Shown: one piece after another, positions 1-10,113 of the stretch | Layout: each line of letters begins with the position of its first letter | How positions within the stretch are numbered: the first letter of the stretch is position 1 | Origin: Salinicoccus luteus DSM 17002 | GTDB lineage: Bacteria; Bacillota; Bacilli; Staphylococcales; Salinicoccaceae | Assembly (NCBI RefSeq): GCF_000712035.1 | Contig: NZ_KL544008.1 | Location: 590,544-654,543 of the forward strand | Reading direction: 5' to 3' | Length of the DNA stretch: 64,000 nucleotides | Notes under the pieces: model-generated | The model's database searches: none | The model's input: only the letters and a program-made list of their open reading frames with translations | What the model was told of the DNA's origin: nothing | Position numbers and translations under genes: made by a program

Positions 1-2238
1 GCCGTGCTGCTCCTGACAGTCGTCGGCCTGACCGCCAAGGACCTTGCCAGGAATGTCAATCTCGGCCTGGACCTCCAGGGCGGCTTTGAAGTGCTGTATC
101 AGGTCGAACCTTTGGAAGAAGGCGATGAAATCGATGATACGGCGGTTCAGAGCACCGCCCAGACCCTTGATTCGAGGGTGAACGTGCTCGGGGTTTCGGA
201 GCCGAATATACAGATTGAGGAGGGCAACCGGATACGCGTCCAGCTTGCAGGGGTCGAAGATCAGGCGGAAGCACGTGAACTGCTCAGCACCCAGGCTGAA
301 CTGACGATCCGGGATGTCGATGACAATGTGCTGCTGGACGGTTCTGATCTCGTGCAGGGCGGTGCAAGCCAGAACTTCGATGAAATGAACCAACCAATGG
401 TTTCACTCGAACTGAAGGACCCGGACAAATTCCGGGAAATCACTGAAGAGATTTCCGAGCGTCCAGCCGGCGAGAATCTGATGGTCATCTGGATGGACTT
501 TGAGGAAGGAGAGGACAGTTTTGAAGAGGAGGTCCAAAAGGAGGACCCCAAATTCATCTCTGCCCCGAGCGTCTCACAGCCGATCAACTCCTCTGATGTC
601 ATGATTTCAGGCGGCTTCTCGGGCCAGGAAGGTCTTGAGCGCGCACAGAATATTGCAGCACTGCTGAACTCCGGCGCACTGCCGGTCAAACTGAGCGAGA
701 TCTATTCGACATCCGTCGGTGCCCAGTTCGGTGAACAGGCGCTGGATGAAACGGTCACTGCCGGCCTGATCGGTGTGGCACTCGTATTCATATACATGAT
801 TGCGTTCTATAGGCTGCCGGGCGTCATTGCTGCGGTGACGCTCACCATCTACATCTATCTGACGATATTCGGCTTCAATATGATCAGCGGGGTATTGACG
901 CTGCCGGGTATCGCAGCCCTCATCCTCGGTGTGGGGATGGCCGTGGATGCCAACATCATCATGTACGAGCGCATAAGGGATGAACTGCGCATCGGCCGGA
1001 ATCTGAAGCAGGCCTATAAAAAAGCGTCTGCGGCTTCATTATGGACAATCGTCGATGCGAACATCACCACTATGGTTGCCGGAGTCGTACTGTTCATCTT
1101 CGGCACAAGCAGTGTAAAAGGGTTTGCGACCATGCTGCTGCTTTCCATAATCATGAGCTTCATCACTGCAGTCTTCCTGACACGCCTCCTGCTTTCGATG
1201 CTCATCAAGTCGGGCTTCTTCAATAAGCGGCCCGGATGGTTTGGTGTGAAGGAGGAGAGCAGATTCAACATCAATGAAGGCAAGGATATAGAAGATCTGA
1301 CGACGCCATGGGACCGCTTTGATTTCGTCGGCCATGCGAAGAAGTTCTTCGCATTCAGCCTGGCGACCATTCTGGTCGGACTGATCATCCTGTCCATATT
1401 CCGGCTGAATCTCGGCATCGACTTCACAAGTGGTACGCGGGCCGATATACAGACTGGCGGCGAAGCGACGGTGGAGCAGGTGGAAGAGCAGCTCCAAGAG
1501 ATGGACTTGCCGCCGGACAGCATCACGACTTCGGGTGAGGATATGGTGGTCGTACGGTATACGGAAAACCTCCCGCAGGATTCCGTCACCGAGATGCAGA
1601 CCACATTCGATGACCTCTATGGCAGTGAGCCGGCAATCAGCACGGTGAGCCCGGTCATCGGGCAGGAGCTGGCCAAGAATGCGGCCATCGCACTCGCCAT
1701 TGCTTCTGTCGGCATCATTCTCTATGCTTCCATACGATTCGAATGGCGCATGGCGCTGCCGAGCGTGCTCGCACTCATCCATGATGCCTTCATCATGGTC
1801 GCCGTCTTCTCCATCTTCCATCTGGAAGTCGATATCACCTTCATTGCGGCTGTACTGACGATCGTCGGCTACTCGATCAACGATACGATCGTCACATTCG
1901 ACAGGGTGAGGGAGAACCTGAGGAAGTTCAAGGTCATCCGGAAGGAAGAGGAGATTGATGCAATCATCAACCGTTCCCTCAAGCAGACGTTGACCCGTTC
2001 CGTCAATACGGTCCTTACGGTCATCATCGTTGTGGTGTTCCTTGTGCTCTTCGGAAGCACTGCCATACTGAACTTCTCCATCGCCCTCCTGGTCGGCCTG
2101 ATCAGCGGCATCTATTCTTCACTCTTCATTGCACTGCAGCTATGGGGAATCTTGAAGAAGCGCCAGCTGCGCAATGCAGATGGTGCCCTGACGGTATATG
2201 AGGAAAAAAGCAAGGACGATGATAAAATATTAGTATAA
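1..2238 (+). CDS. secDF: Protein translocase subunit SecDF (5' partial)
   Basis: SecD and SecF fused in one chain, as in Bacillus and Staphylococcus; a proton-driven RND-type membrane protein that helps SecYEG complete protein export. The reading frame is open to the window edge, so the true start and most of the first membrane helix lie upstream. Visible residues (counted from position 4) show the SecD motif DLQGGFE near 23-29, a periplasmic domain to about 240, the helix motif GVGMAVDANI near 312, the SecF motif LGIDFTSGT near 469 and SINDTIVTFDR near 625. About 744 residues are visible, close to the roughly 740-760 usual for the fusion. A hairpin terminator follows at once. Confidence 0.97.
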   Translation, partial: AVLLLTVVGLTAKDLARNVNLGLDLQGGFEVLYQVEPLEEGDEIDDTAVQSTAQTLDSRVNVLGVSEPNIQIEEGNRIRVQLAGVEDQAEARELLSTQAELTIRDVDDNVLLDGSDLVQGGASQNFDEMNQPMVSLELKDPDKFREITEEISERPAGENLMVIWMDFEEGEDSFEEEVQKEDPKFISAPSVSQPINSSDVMISGGFSGQEGLERAQNIAALLNSGALPVKLSEIYSTSVGAQFGEQALDETVTAGLIGVALVFIYMIAFYRLPGVIAAVTLTIYIYLTIFGFNMISGVLTLPGIAALILGVGMAVDANIIMYERIRDELRIGRNLKQAYKKASAASLWTIVDANITTMVAGVVLFIFGTSSVKGFATMLLLSIIMSFITAVFLTRLLLSMLIKSGFFNKRPGWFGVKEESRFNINEGKDIEDLTTPWDRFDFVGHAKKFFAFSLATILVGLIILSIFRLNLGIDFTSGTRADIQTGGEATVEQVEEQLQEMDLPPDSITTSGEDMVVVRYTENLPQDSVTEMQTTFDDLYGSEPAISTVSPVIGQELAKNAAIALAIASVGIILYASIRFEWRMALPSVLALIHDAFIMVAVFSIFHLEVDITFIAAVLTIVGYSINDTIVTFDRVRENLRKFKVIRKEEEIDAIINRSLKQTLTRSVNTVLTVIIVVVFLVLFGSTAILNFSIALLVGLISGIYSSLFIALQLWGILKKRQLRNADGALTVYEEKSKDDDKILV

Positions 2239-2243
2239 TCTCT

Positions 2244-2271
2244 AAAACGCCCAGGGAACCTTGGGCGTTTT
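2244..2271 (+). terminator. Hairpin terminator after secDF
   Basis: Ten-base perfect arms AAAACGCCCA and TGGGCGTTTT with an 8-nt spacer, the right arm ending in four T. It lies six bases after the secDF stop and ends just before the recJ ribosome binding site, so some read-through into recJ is possible. Confidence 0.8.
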
Positions 2272-2287
2272 GCAAAGGATGAAACAT

Positions 2288-4537
2288 ATGTATCAGTCGA
2301 AGTACGAGTGGAAAGTAAGACGCAAAACCTCTGATATTCCAGAGGAGATCCGTGAAAAGTTCAAACTGAATCCACTGGAGCAGACCATACTGGAAAACAG
2401 GGGATTCACGACGGAGGCAGACCTGGAGAAGATCTATCATCCAAAGACGTATGATGCCGGGCTCGTCCATATGATGGATACGGCAGTGGCGCGCATAGAG
2501 GCCGCCCTGGACGGCGGTGAACGCATACTCGTCTATGGCGACTTTGACGCGGACGGCATCACAAGTACGGTACTGCTTCTCTCTGCACTCAGAAGGAAAG
2601 CCGCCACCGACAGCGTGGACTTCTTCATTCCCAACCGCATAGAGGATGGATATGGCCCCAACCAGGCCATATTCGAGGAAATCGTCGTCGGCCAGTACGA
2701 TCTTGTCATCACTGTGGATAACGGGGTCTCAGGGGGCAGGGAGATCGCGTTTCTCACTTCGCAGGGCGTCGATGTGATCGTGGTGGATCACCATGCCTTC
2801 GGTGAGAATGTGCCCGATGTCCCGATCCTGCACCCGGATCATCCGGATGGGGAGTATCCATTCAAGTCCCTGGCCGGTGTCGGCATCACCTACAAGCTTG
2901 TGCAGGCACTCGGCCTCGACCGGAAGGAGGATCTCGGCTGGGTGGCGATCGGCACGGTGGCAGACCTTGTCCCGATGATAGATGAAAATAAAAGACTCGT
3001 CATAGAAGGATTGAAGATTCTTAATGACCTGCCGCCGGCAGGCATCCACACACTCCTGAGAAGTGCAGGGAGCGACGGATACATCGATGAAGAAACCATC
3101 GCTTTCGGGCTGGCGCCGCGTCTTAATGCGACAGGACGCCTCGGAGAGGCTGAAATCGCTGTCGAGCTGCTCCTTGAGGAGGATACGAACCTCGCCTACG
3201 AGCAGGCCGTAGTTGTAGAGAATATGAATATGGAACGGAAGCAGCTGGTGGAGACGATCTTCAGCGAGGCGGATGCAGAAATAGATCCCACCAATCAGAT
3301 CAATATCATCTATCGGGAAGGGTGGCATCCGGGCGTGCTCGGCATCGTCGCTTCAAAGATCGTTGAAAAATATGGGAAACCGGCAATCGTCCTCACCCAG
3401 GAGGACGACGCGTATCGCGGGTCGGCCCGTTCGATAGAAGGGGTGGACCTGCATGAAATCCTCACGGAGCATTCGCATTTCCATCACCGCTTCGGCGGCC
3501 ACGCGCTCGCGCTCGGCGTGGAAGTGCATGCATCAAACATCGAGGCCTTCAGGGAGGAGCTCGAGCAGCATATGAATGGTCTGCAGCTGAACCTGAGGCC
3601 TCTGAAGCACATAGACTACCAGATCAAGCAGGGGAACATGAGCATGAAGGCATTCGAGCGGTTCGACCGGCTGAAACCCTTCGGCCAATCCTTCCAGTCC
3701 CCGGTATTCCTCCTCACCAATGAAAATATCGGCACAATAAAACAGGTCGGCAAGGACCGCTCCCACATCAAACTGTCCATGCCGAAAGTCGGGATGGATG
3801 TCATCGGCTTCGGTTTCGGCCATCTGATCAATGAAGTATCCACGCAGGATACGATCAGTCTTGTGGGGACGGTGAACGTAAACGAGTTCAACCAGAAGCG
3901 GACGCTTCAGATGATGCTTCAGGATGCAAGCGTCGACAGTGTCCAGCTGATCGACATGAGAAGCCGCACCGACCAGCGCTTCGATATGATCACAAAGGAA
4001 GATGTATTCGTCATAGCCGAGGGCAGGGAGAAAAAAGGGGACAATTACTACCACTTTGGTGAAGCACTGCCTTTCACATCGAAGACGGTAGTGCTCAGGG
4101 ACCTCCCCGAGAGCCTTGATAACCTGTCGTATTCACTGCGGGACGTCCATGCCTCGAAAATCATCGCCCTCTTCCATCAGAAGGAGGAGCTGTTTTTCAC
4201 AGGCATACCCAAATCAGACGACATATCGAATGTGCTGCAGCTGGTCGAAAAAGCGGAGGATGGGTCAATAGATCTTGCGAAACATGCACCGGCCCTGGCT
4301 GACCGGCTCGGCATGAAGATGAAATTTCTTAAGATGGCCATCGATATTATGACAGATTTGGAGATTATCACACTAAAAAATGGTATAGTATACAAGGACC
4401 GGGAAGAAGGAAGCTGGAAGTTGGAAGAATCACGGTATTACCGTAAACTTAAAAATCAGCTGGAAGCTGAAAAACTTCTTAAGATGTCCTCTTCGTCTGA
4501 ACTGAAAGAGTATCTCAGATCATTAATTTCGAATTGA
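2288..4537 (+). CDS. recJ: Single-stranded-DNA-specific exonuclease RecJ
   Basis: 5'-3' single-strand exonuclease of the DHH phosphoesterase superfamily, used in recombination and mismatch or base-excision repair. Motif [10 protein letters not shown] lies near residue 83 and the DHH signature VVDHHAFG near 166; the DHHA1 part carries GGHALALG near 404. The C-terminal extension typical of Firmicute RecJ gives 749 residues. I chose ATG 2288 (MYQSKYEW): AAAGGA sits about 7 nt upstream and family members start with a similar short basic stretch. In-frame TTG 2261 and ATG 2279 are further upstream but lie in, or too close to, the terminator and SD. Confidence 0.96.
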   Translation: MYQSKYEWKVRRKTSDIPEEIREKFKLNPLEQTILENRGFTTEADLEKIYHPKTYDAGLVHMMDTAVARIEAALDGGERILVYGDFDADGITSTVLLLSALRRKAATDSVDFFIPNRIEDGYGPNQAIFEEIVVGQYDLVITVDNGVSGGREIAFLTSQGVDVIVVDHHAFGENVPDVPILHPDHPDGEYPFKSLAGVGITYKLVQALGLDRKEDLGWVAIGTVADLVPMIDENKRLVIEGLKILNDLPPAGIHTLLRSAGSDGYIDEETIAFGLAPRLNATGRLGEAEIAVELLLEEDTNLAYEQAVVVENMNMERKQLVETIFSEADAEIDPTNQINIIYREGWHPGVLGIVASKIVEKYGKPAIVLTQEDDAYRGSARSIEGVDLHEILTEHSHFHHRFGGHALALGVEVHASNIEAFREELEQHMNGLQLNLRPLKHIDYQIKQGNMSMKAFERFDRLKPFGQSFQSPVFLLTNENIGTIKQVGKDRSHIKLSMPKVGMDVIGFGFGHLINEVSTQDTISLVGTVNVNEFNQKRTLQMMLQDASVDSVQLIDMRSRTDQRFDMITKEDVFVIAEGREKKGDNYYHFGEALPFTSKTVVLRDLPESLDNLSYSLRDVHASKIIALFHQKEELFFTGIPKSDDISNVLQLVEKAEDGSIDLAKHAPALADRLGMKMKFLKMAIDIMTDLEIITLKNGIVYKDREEGSWKLEESRYYRKLKNQLEAEKLLKMSSSSELKEYLRSLISN

Positions 4538-4550
4538 GTGGTGGATTAGT

Positions 4551-5069
4551 ATGGATTTAAAAAAATATGTATCAGAAGTGCCGGATTGGCCCAAGAAAGG
4601 TGTCAGCTTCAAGGACATCACAACAATCATGGACAACGGTCCGGCATACCAGTATGCGACAGACCAGATAGTGGAATATGCCAGGGAGAAGGAAGTCGAC
4701 ATCGTCGTCGGTCCCGAAGCCCGCGGTTTCATCATCGGCTGCCCTGTGGCATACAGCATGGGCATCGGATTCGCGCCTGTAAGGAAGGAAGGGAAGCTTC
4801 CAAGGGAAGTCATCAGACATGAGTATGATCTCGAGTACGGATCGAATACATTGACGATGCACAAGGATGCGATTTCCCCCGGCCAGCGTGTACTGATTAC
4901 GGATGACCTGTTGGCAACGGGAGGCACGATAGAAGCGACGATCAAACTTGTCGAGTCTCTTGGCGGCATTGTGGTGGGACTTGCTTTCCTGATAGAACTT
5001 GAATATTTGGATGGCATGAAACGCCTCGAAGGATATGATACACTCTCATTGATCACCTATGACGAGTAG
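4551..5069 (+). CDS. apt: Adenine phosphoribosyltransferase
   Basis: Salvages adenine to AMP using PRPP in the cytoplasm. 172 residues, the normal size. EARGFIIG and the PRPP-binding loop [12 protein letters not shown] (near residue 114) are intact. It starts 13 nt after recJ and is followed by a terminator, so recJ-apt form a short transcription unit, as in Staphylococcus and Bacillus where apt lies between recJ and relA. Confidence 0.97.
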   Translation: MDLKKYVSEVPDWPKKGVSFKDITTIMDNGPAYQYATDQIVEYAREKEVDIVVGPEARGFIIGCPVAYSMGIGFAPVRKEGKLPREVIRHEYDLEYGSNTLTMHKDAISPGQRVLITDDLLATGGTIEATIKLVESLGGIVVGLAFLIELEYLDGMKRLEGYDTLSLITYDE

Positions 5070-5077
5070 TCCGTTTT

Positions 5078-5103
5078 AAAGTCTGTGGAAACAGGCTTTT
5101 TTT
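5078..5103 (+). terminator. Rho-independent terminator after apt
   Basis: Stem AAAGTCTGT / ACAGGCTTT (one G-T pair) with a GGAA tetraloop, running into a seven-T tract. It separates apt from relA. Confidence 0.88.
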
Positions 5104-5175
5104 GTCATTCATTTATTTGAAAGAGGTTTTATAGTATGATGATTCTAACTAGTGTAGATGGGAAGCGGTGAGGTC

Positions 5176-7353
5176 ATGAACAAGGAATATCCATATAGCA
5201 AGGACGATGTCATCCGCATGTGTGAATCATACATGGGTGAAGAGGATATGCTTTTGATCCGTAAAGCATATGAGCTGGCCAATGAAGCACACAAGGGCCA
5301 GTACCGGAAGAGCGGGGAGCCGTACATACTGCACCCCGTTCAGGTGGCGGGTATACTTGCGGAACTCAAACTGGACGGCCCGACGATCATTGCCGGGTTC
5401 CTTCATGATGTCGTTGAGGACACACCGTATACGTTTGATGACCTCGAGGAGATGTTCAACGAGGAGGTTGCCGTAATCGTCGACGGTGTCACCAAGCTCG
5501 AGAAGGTCAAGTACCGCTCCAAGCAGGAGGAGCAGGCGGAAAACCACCGCAAGCTCTTCATTGCCATCGCAAAGGATATCCGGGTGATACTGGTCAAGCT
5601 TGCAGACCGCCTCCATAACATGCGTACGCTCAAGGCCATGCCTGAGCATAAACAGATCAGTACTGCGCAGGAGACGCTTGAGATATATGCGCCTCTGGCA
5701 CACCGCCTCGGTATTTCCAGCATCAAATGGGAGCTTGAGGATACTGCGCTCAGGTATATCGAGCCCCAGCAGTATTTCAAGATCGTCAGCCTGATGAAGA
5801 AGAAGCGGAGCGAGCGGGAAATCGTCATCAACCAGGCCATCGACCGCATCCAGGACGAGATGGACCATACTGGCATCAAAGGCCAACTTTCCGGCCGTCC
5901 GAAGCACATATACAGTGTCTACAGGAAGATGAAGAAGCAGCATAAGCAGTTCGACCAGATCTTCGACCTGCTCGCCATCCGGGTGCTCGTCACAAACATC
6001 AAGGACTGCTATGCAGTGCTTGGTGTCATCCATACCATCTGGAAGCCGATGCCCGGACGGTTCAAGGACTACATCGCCATGCCGAAGCCGAACATGTACC
6101 AGTCCCTGCATACGACCGTGGTCGGGCCGAACGGCGATCCACTGGAAATCCAGATCCGTACATATGAGATGCACGAGATTGCGGAACATGGTGTTGCAGC
6201 ACACTGGGCCTACAAGGAGGGCAAGGAGCTGAAGGGCGAACCTGCCATGGACAAGCGGATCGACTGGTTCCAGGACCTGATCGACCAGGAGACCTCCTCC
6301 CCGGATGCAGAAGAGTTCATGGAGGCACTGAAGACGGACCTCCTCAGCGACAAGGTCTATGTCTTCACCCCGAACGGCGATGTGGTGGAGCTGCCGAAAG
6401 GCGCCATCCCGATAGACTTCGCCTACCAGGTGCATACGGAAGTCGGGAACCGAATGATCGGCGCCAAGGTCAATGGCAAGATTGTGCCGATCGACTATGA
6501 ACTCTCCACCGGTGAGATTGTGGAGATCAGGACGAGCAAACAGTCCTATGGTCCGAGCCTCGACTGGCTGAAGATGGTCCGCTCATCGAGTGCGAAGAAC
6601 AAGATCCGTGCATTCTTCAAGAAGCAGGACCGTGCGAGCAATATCGAAAAAGGACGCTTTGCGGTGGAGCATGAGATCAAAAACCGTGACCATAAGCCGG
6701 ATGAGATACTGAAGCCGCAGTTCATCGATCCTGTACTGGACCGCTATAACATCAGCAATGAGGACGATCTGTACGCCATGGTCGGCTTCGGCGGTGTCAC
6801 GGCCCAGCAGGTGACGAACCGCCTGATGGAAAAGTTCAAGGTCAGCGAGGAGAAGACGAATGTCGTCGAGGAGATCGACCGGACCCATCACTACAAGGAG
6901 ATATCGACGGAATCCGGCGTGTATGTCCAGGGCATGGATAATCTGCTGATCAACCTGTCGAAGTGCTGCAATCCGATTCCCGGAGACGACATCGTCGGCT
7001 TCATCACGAAAGGGCATGGGGTGAAGGTCCATGTTGCGACATGTCCGAACATCAGGCATGAAAAAGAGCGCCTGATCGATGTGGAATGGGTCAAGAACAA
7101 GAATAAGGACCGCAAATACCAGGCGGATCTGGAAGTATCCGGATATGACCGCCAGGGTCTGGTCAATGAAGTGCTGAACGTCGTCGCCAGCACCAAATTC
7201 CCGATCACCCGCGTGAACGGCCGGGCGGACATCGACAAGCATGCGAAAATCAGCCTGTCCGTCATGGTGCAGAACGTCGCCGACCTCCATAGGGTCGTGG
7301 ACAAGATCAAACAGCTTCCTGACATATACAGCGTGGAACGCGTTTTTAAATGA
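5176..7353 (+). CDS. relA: Bifunctional (p)ppGpp synthetase/hydrolase Rel
   Basis: Makes and degrades the alarmone (p)ppGpp in the stringent response. 725 residues. The HD hydrolase domain is intact ([10 protein letters not shown], around residue 75). The synthetase domain carries RFKD and YQSLHT (around 295-312); RFKD is the RxKD form typical of bifunctional Rel rather than the ExDD of synthetase-only RelA. TGS domain from about 395 (VYVFTPNGD), a Cys-containing region near 597 ([10 protein letters not shown]) and a C-terminal ACT domain. Start ATG 5176 gives [12 protein letters not shown], matching the staphylococcal N-terminus; the ATG at 5158 is in frame but poorly placed. Confidence 0.97.
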   Translation: MNKEYPYSKDDVIRMCESYMGEEDMLLIRKAYELANEAHKGQYRKSGEPYILHPVQVAGILAELKLDGPTIIAGFLHDVVEDTPYTFDDLEEMFNEEVAVIVDGVTKLEKVKYRSKQEEQAENHRKLFIAIAKDIRVILVKLADRLHNMRTLKAMPEHKQISTAQETLEIYAPLAHRLGISSIKWELEDTALRYIEPQQYFKIVSLMKKKRSEREIVINQAIDRIQDEMDHTGIKGQLSGRPKHIYSVYRKMKKQHKQFDQIFDLLAIRVLVTNIKDCYAVLGVIHTIWKPMPGRFKDYIAMPKPNMYQSLHTTVVGPNGDPLEIQIRTYEMHEIAEHGVAAHWAYKEGKELKGEPAMDKRIDWFQDLIDQETSSPDAEEFMEALKTDLLSDKVYVFTPNGDVVELPKGAIPIDFAYQVHTEVGNRMIGAKVNGKIVPIDYELSTGEIVEIRTSKQSYGPSLDWLKMVRSSSAKNKIRAFFKKQDRASNIEKGRFAVEHEIKNRDHKPDEILKPQFIDPVLDRYNISNEDDLYAMVGFGGVTAQQVTNRLMEKFKVSEEKTNVVEEIDRTHHYKEISTESGVYVQGMDNLLINLSKCCNPIPGDDIVGFITKGHGVKVHVATCPNIRHEKERLIDVEWVKNKNKDRKYQADLEVSGYDRQGLVNEVLNVVASTKFPITRVNGRADIDKHAKISLSVMVQNVADLHRVVDKIKQLPDIYSVERVFK

Positions 7354-7362
7354 GGTGTAGAA

Positions 7363-7815
7363 ATGAGAGTCGTATTACAGAGAGTATCAAGTGCCACTGT
7401 CATCAGCAATGAATTCTTCAATGAAATCAGGCAGGGCTATTGCCTGCTTGTGGGTGTTTCTAAGGATTCAACGGAAGAAGATGCACTGAAATTGGCGGAG
7501 AAGATAGCCGCAAGCAGAAACTTCGAGGATGAATCAGGCAAGATCAACCTGTCGATCAAGGATGTGGGCGGGGACATTTTGAGCATTTCCCAGTTCACAC
7601 TCTATGCGGACGTCAGAAAAGGGAACAGGCCGAGTTTTACGCAGGCTGCGGGCAAAGAGCATGCCGACAGGCTGTACCGGCTTTTCAATTCCCATCTGCA
7701 GAAGATGGACCTGACCGTCAAAGAGGGGTTCTTTGGTGAAATGATGAATGTGCAGATCAACAATGACGGACCGATCACCATACTTTATGAATCCATTGGT
7801 GGCAAAATCCAGTAA
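7363..7815 (+). CDS. dtd: D-aminoacyl-tRNA deacylase
   Basis: Hydrolyses D-amino acids mischarged on tRNA, and Gly-tRNA(Ala). 150 residues, full length. Starts MRVVLQRVSSA, with SQFTLYADVRKGNRPSF in the middle and the Gly-Pro motif NDGPITI near the C-terminus that forms the cross-subunit active site. Lies 9 nt after relA (SD GAGGTG within the spacer) and overlaps lytH by one base, so it is translationally linked to both; relA-dtd-lytH is the staphylococcal order. Confidence 0.97.
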   Translation: MRVVLQRVSSATVISNEFFNEIRQGYCLLVGVSKDSTEEDALKLAEKIAASRNFEDESGKINLSIKDVGGDILSISQFTLYADVRKGNRPSFTQAAGKEHADRLYRLFNSHLQKMDLTVKEGFFGEMMNVQINNDGPITILYESIGGKIQ

Positions 7816-8537
7816 TGAAGAGGCGAGCTGGAATTCCGAACAGTATATTTCAGAGCCTCCGCCATTTCCTGAAATATAAAAAGCACATCTATGCAGCCCC
7901 CCTGTTTTTCCTGACAGCAGCCGGCTGCATCATTCTGATCGCCGTGCTGCTCTATAATCGTTTCTTTTCAGTTTCGGGAGATGCCGTCCAGATGGAACTG
8001 GACCAAACGTCATATGACTTCAGCGGCACGGTGATCGTCATCGATCCGGGCCATGGCGGAAAAGACCCAGGGGCCACGAGCATTTCCGGCGTAAATGAGG
8101 ATGTAATCGTCTTCAGCATTGCACGTAACCTCAGGGAGACACTTGAAGATGCCGGTGCAGAAGTCGTATTGACACGCAACGAGGATGAGTTTGCTTCCCT
8201 TGACCAGAGGAAGGTGGACGGTGACCTGTTCATCAGCCTGCATAGTGACGCCATGGACGACCCGGCGGTATCCGGATTTACAACATACTATACACATCCG
8301 GAACAGAAGGCATTTGCAGAGTCCATCAACCAGGCACTCGACCGGCGGTCCTATTTCCATAACCGCGGGGTGCATTCGATGAACTACCAGGTGACGTGGC
8401 AGCTCGACTATCCGGCGGTCCTTGTGGAACTGGGCTATCTGAGCAACGCCGTAGATGATATGGTGATGAATGAAGGCCGCTACCAGGATATGATGGTGAA
8501 GGGAATTGTCGAAGGTATAGACGATTATTTGAACTGA
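7815..8537 (+). CDS. lytH: Membrane-anchored N-acetylmuramoyl-L-alanine amidase, LytH-like, without SH3b
   Basis: Zinc-dependent amidase (Amidase_3 family) that removes stem peptides from peptidoglycan. One membrane helix at about residues 26-48, then the catalytic domain directly. Predicted zinc ligands are H80 in IDPGHGG, E95 and H143 in SLHSDA; E205 in VELGYLSN is the catalytic glutamate. At 240 residues it is shorter than S. aureus LytH (about 290), which carries an SH3b segment between helix and catalytic domain; I see none here. Start overlaps the dtd stop (TAATG). Identification as LytH rests on synteny and fold; the partner that activates LytH in S. aureus is not in the window. Confidence 0.88.
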   Translation: MKRRAGIPNSIFQSLRHFLKYKKHIYAAPLFFLTAAGCIILIAVLLYNRFFSVSGDAVQMELDQTSYDFSGTVIVIDPGHGGKDPGATSISGVNEDVIVFSIARNLRETLEDAGAEVVLTRNEDEFASLDQRKVDGDLFISLHSDAMDDPAVSGFTTYYTHPEQKAFAESINQALDRRSYFHNRGVHSMNYQVTWQLDYPAVLVELGYLSNAVDDMVMNEGRYQDMMVKGIVEGIDDYLN

Positions 8538-8541
8538 GTGC

Positions 8542-8570
8542 TTGACTTGTGCCGGGTTAAACAATATCAT
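8542..8570 (+). promoter_or_regulatory. SigA-type promoter of hisS-aspS
   Basis: TTGACT, 17-nt spacer, TATCAT, directly after the lytH stop and about 20 nt before the first T-box helix. Confidence 0.65.
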
Positions 8571-8584
8571 ATTAAATAATTGAA

Positions 8585-8814
8585 TGATGTGAATTCATCG
8601 ATCCGAAGAGGTGGATATGGTGGCCACCAGAGAGACCTGCCCAGGCTGAAAGCAGGTTGTCCGCCAGTATCCGTCAGCCGACACTTCGGTAGGATCCTCC
8701 TATACAGGCGGTGGCAGCCGTTACTATGCAAGAGGGCCCGTATGAAGGGCTGAATCAGGGTGGCAACGCGATCTAATCGCCCCTTATATCCGTCTGGATA
8801 TAAGGGGCTTTTTT
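8585..8814 (+). promoter_or_regulatory. T-box riboswitch of hisS-aspS, probable tRNA-Asp type
   Basis: The T-box core AGGGTGGCAACGCG is at 8757-8770, and a terminator (13-bp stem at 8779-8791/8796-8808 plus six T) follows. In Stem I, CCGAAG (8603-8608) pairs with CTTCGG (8684-8689), and the AGAGAG bulge at 8629-8634 sits below an ACCTGC/GCAGGT helix. The specifier strand reads GACAC: GAC (8680-8682, Asp), followed by the usual purine, just before the closing stem; CAC (His) overlaps it. UGGC in the T-box would pair with a tRNA ending GCCA, so discriminator G73, as in tRNA-Asp but not tRNA-His (C73). Uncharged tRNA-Asp would thus stabilise the antiterminator. Confidence 0.92.
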
Positions 8815-8839
8815 ATATTTTATGAATGGAGTGGAACAT

Positions 8840-10111
8840 ATGATACAGATTCCAAGAGGCACACAGGATATCCTGCCGAAGGACACATACAAATGGCAGT
8901 TCATTGAAGAAAGGCTGCATGAGATTGCACAGAACTACAACTACAAAGAAATCCGTACTCCGGTGTTCGAATCCACCGAACTGTTTGTGCGGGGCGTTGG
9001 CGGTTCGACGGACATCGTCAATAAGGAGATGTATACGTTCATGGACAAGGGCGACCGCAGCATGACGCTGAAACCGGAAGGCACAGCACCGGTCGTCAGA
9101 AGCTACATCGAAAATAAGATGCAGCATGACGTCAACCAGCCGGTCAAAGTGTACTATCTGGCGCCGATGTTCAGGTACGAGCGCCGCCAGAAGGGCAGAT
9201 ACCGCCAGTTCGTCCAGTTCGGCATCGAAGCGATCGGTGTTGAGGATCCATTGATCGATGTGGAGGTCATCAGCATGCTGATGCACATATACCAGTCGTT
9301 CGGTCTGTCCGATCTGAAACTCTACATCAATTCCATCGGTGACCAGGACAGCCGGGCCGCCTACAATCAGGCGCTCGTGGACCACTTCAGACCATCGATC
9401 GATGAGTTCTGTTCGGATTGCCAGACCCGCATTGATACGAACCCGATGCGCATACTCGACTGCAAAAAGGACAGGGATCATCCCCTCGTCCAGAATGCAC
9501 CCAGGATATACGACTATCTGAATGATGAATCCAAGGCCTACTTCGAAAAAGTGACCGAAAACCTCGATGCGCTCGGCATCTCCTACGAGATCGACTACAA
9601 CCTCGTGAGGGGACTTGACTACTATACACATACGGCGTTCGAGCTGATGAGTGATGCGGAAGGTTTTGGAGCCATTACAACATTGTGCGGCGGCGGCCGC
9701 TATAATGGCCTGCTCGAGCTGCTGGATGGACCGAAGGAAACCGGCATCGGTTTCGCACTGAGCATCGAACGCCTGCTGCTTGCGCTGGAAGCGGAAGGCA
9801 TCGAAATACCTGAACCCGAAGGCATCGATCTCTACATCTGTACGCTGGATGCGGCCGCTGAAGCCACAGCGGGGCAGCTGCTCCACAGGCTGCGTGCAGA
9901 GGGCATCAGCTGTGATATGGACTACAGGCACAGGAAGCTGAAAGCCCAGATGAAGGATGCAGACAGGAAAGGGGCGGCATTCACGATCGTGCTCGGGGAA
10001 TCTGAGCTTGAAACTGGGGAAGTTGAATTGAAGAATATGGAATCCGGAGAATCGAAGAAAGTCAACCTGGATGATCTGGAAGAACTAAGTACGCTAATTG
10101 AGGAGAATTGA
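8840..10111 (+). CDS. hisS: Histidyl-tRNA synthetase
   Basis: Class II synthetase that charges tRNA-His. 423 residues. [13 protein letters not shown] at the start, motif 2 [16 protein letters not shown], the histidine-binding signature [12 protein letters not shown] and motif 3 [12 protein letters not shown] are present, with the anticodon-binding domain at the C-terminus. ATG 8840 has GGAGTGG about 7 nt upstream and matches the family N-terminus; the in-frame ATG at 8822 lies too close to the terminator. Controlled by the upstream T-box and followed by aspS with only 2 nt between stop and start. Confidence 0.97.
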   Translation: MIQIPRGTQDILPKDTYKWQFIEERLHEIAQNYNYKEIRTPVFESTELFVRGVGGSTDIVNKEMYTFMDKGDRSMTLKPEGTAPVVRSYIENKMQHDVNQPVKVYYLAPMFRYERRQKGRYRQFVQFGIEAIGVEDPLIDVEVISMLMHIYQSFGLSDLKLYINSIGDQDSRAAYNQALVDHFRPSIDEFCSDCQTRIDTNPMRILDCKKDRDHPLVQNAPRIYDYLNDESKAYFEKVTENLDALGISYEIDYNLVRGLDYYTHTAFELMSDAEGFGAITTLCGGGRYNGLLELLDGPKETGIGFALSIERLLLALEAEGIEIPEPEGIDLYICTLDAAAEATAGQLLHRLRAEGISCDMDYRHRKLKAQMKDADRKGAAFTIVLGESELETGEVELKNMESGESKKVNLDDLEELSTLIEEN

Positions 10112-10113
10112 TC

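Noticed and set aside
5227-6435. Minus-strand open frame of about 400 codons opposite relA
   Set aside because: Shadow frame produced by GC-rich third positions of relA; the translation is unstructured in pattern and unlike any family I know.
8813-9931. Minus-strand open frame of about 370 codons opposite hisS
   Set aside because: Same cause: hisS is fully conserved on the other strand and the frame lacks start signals.
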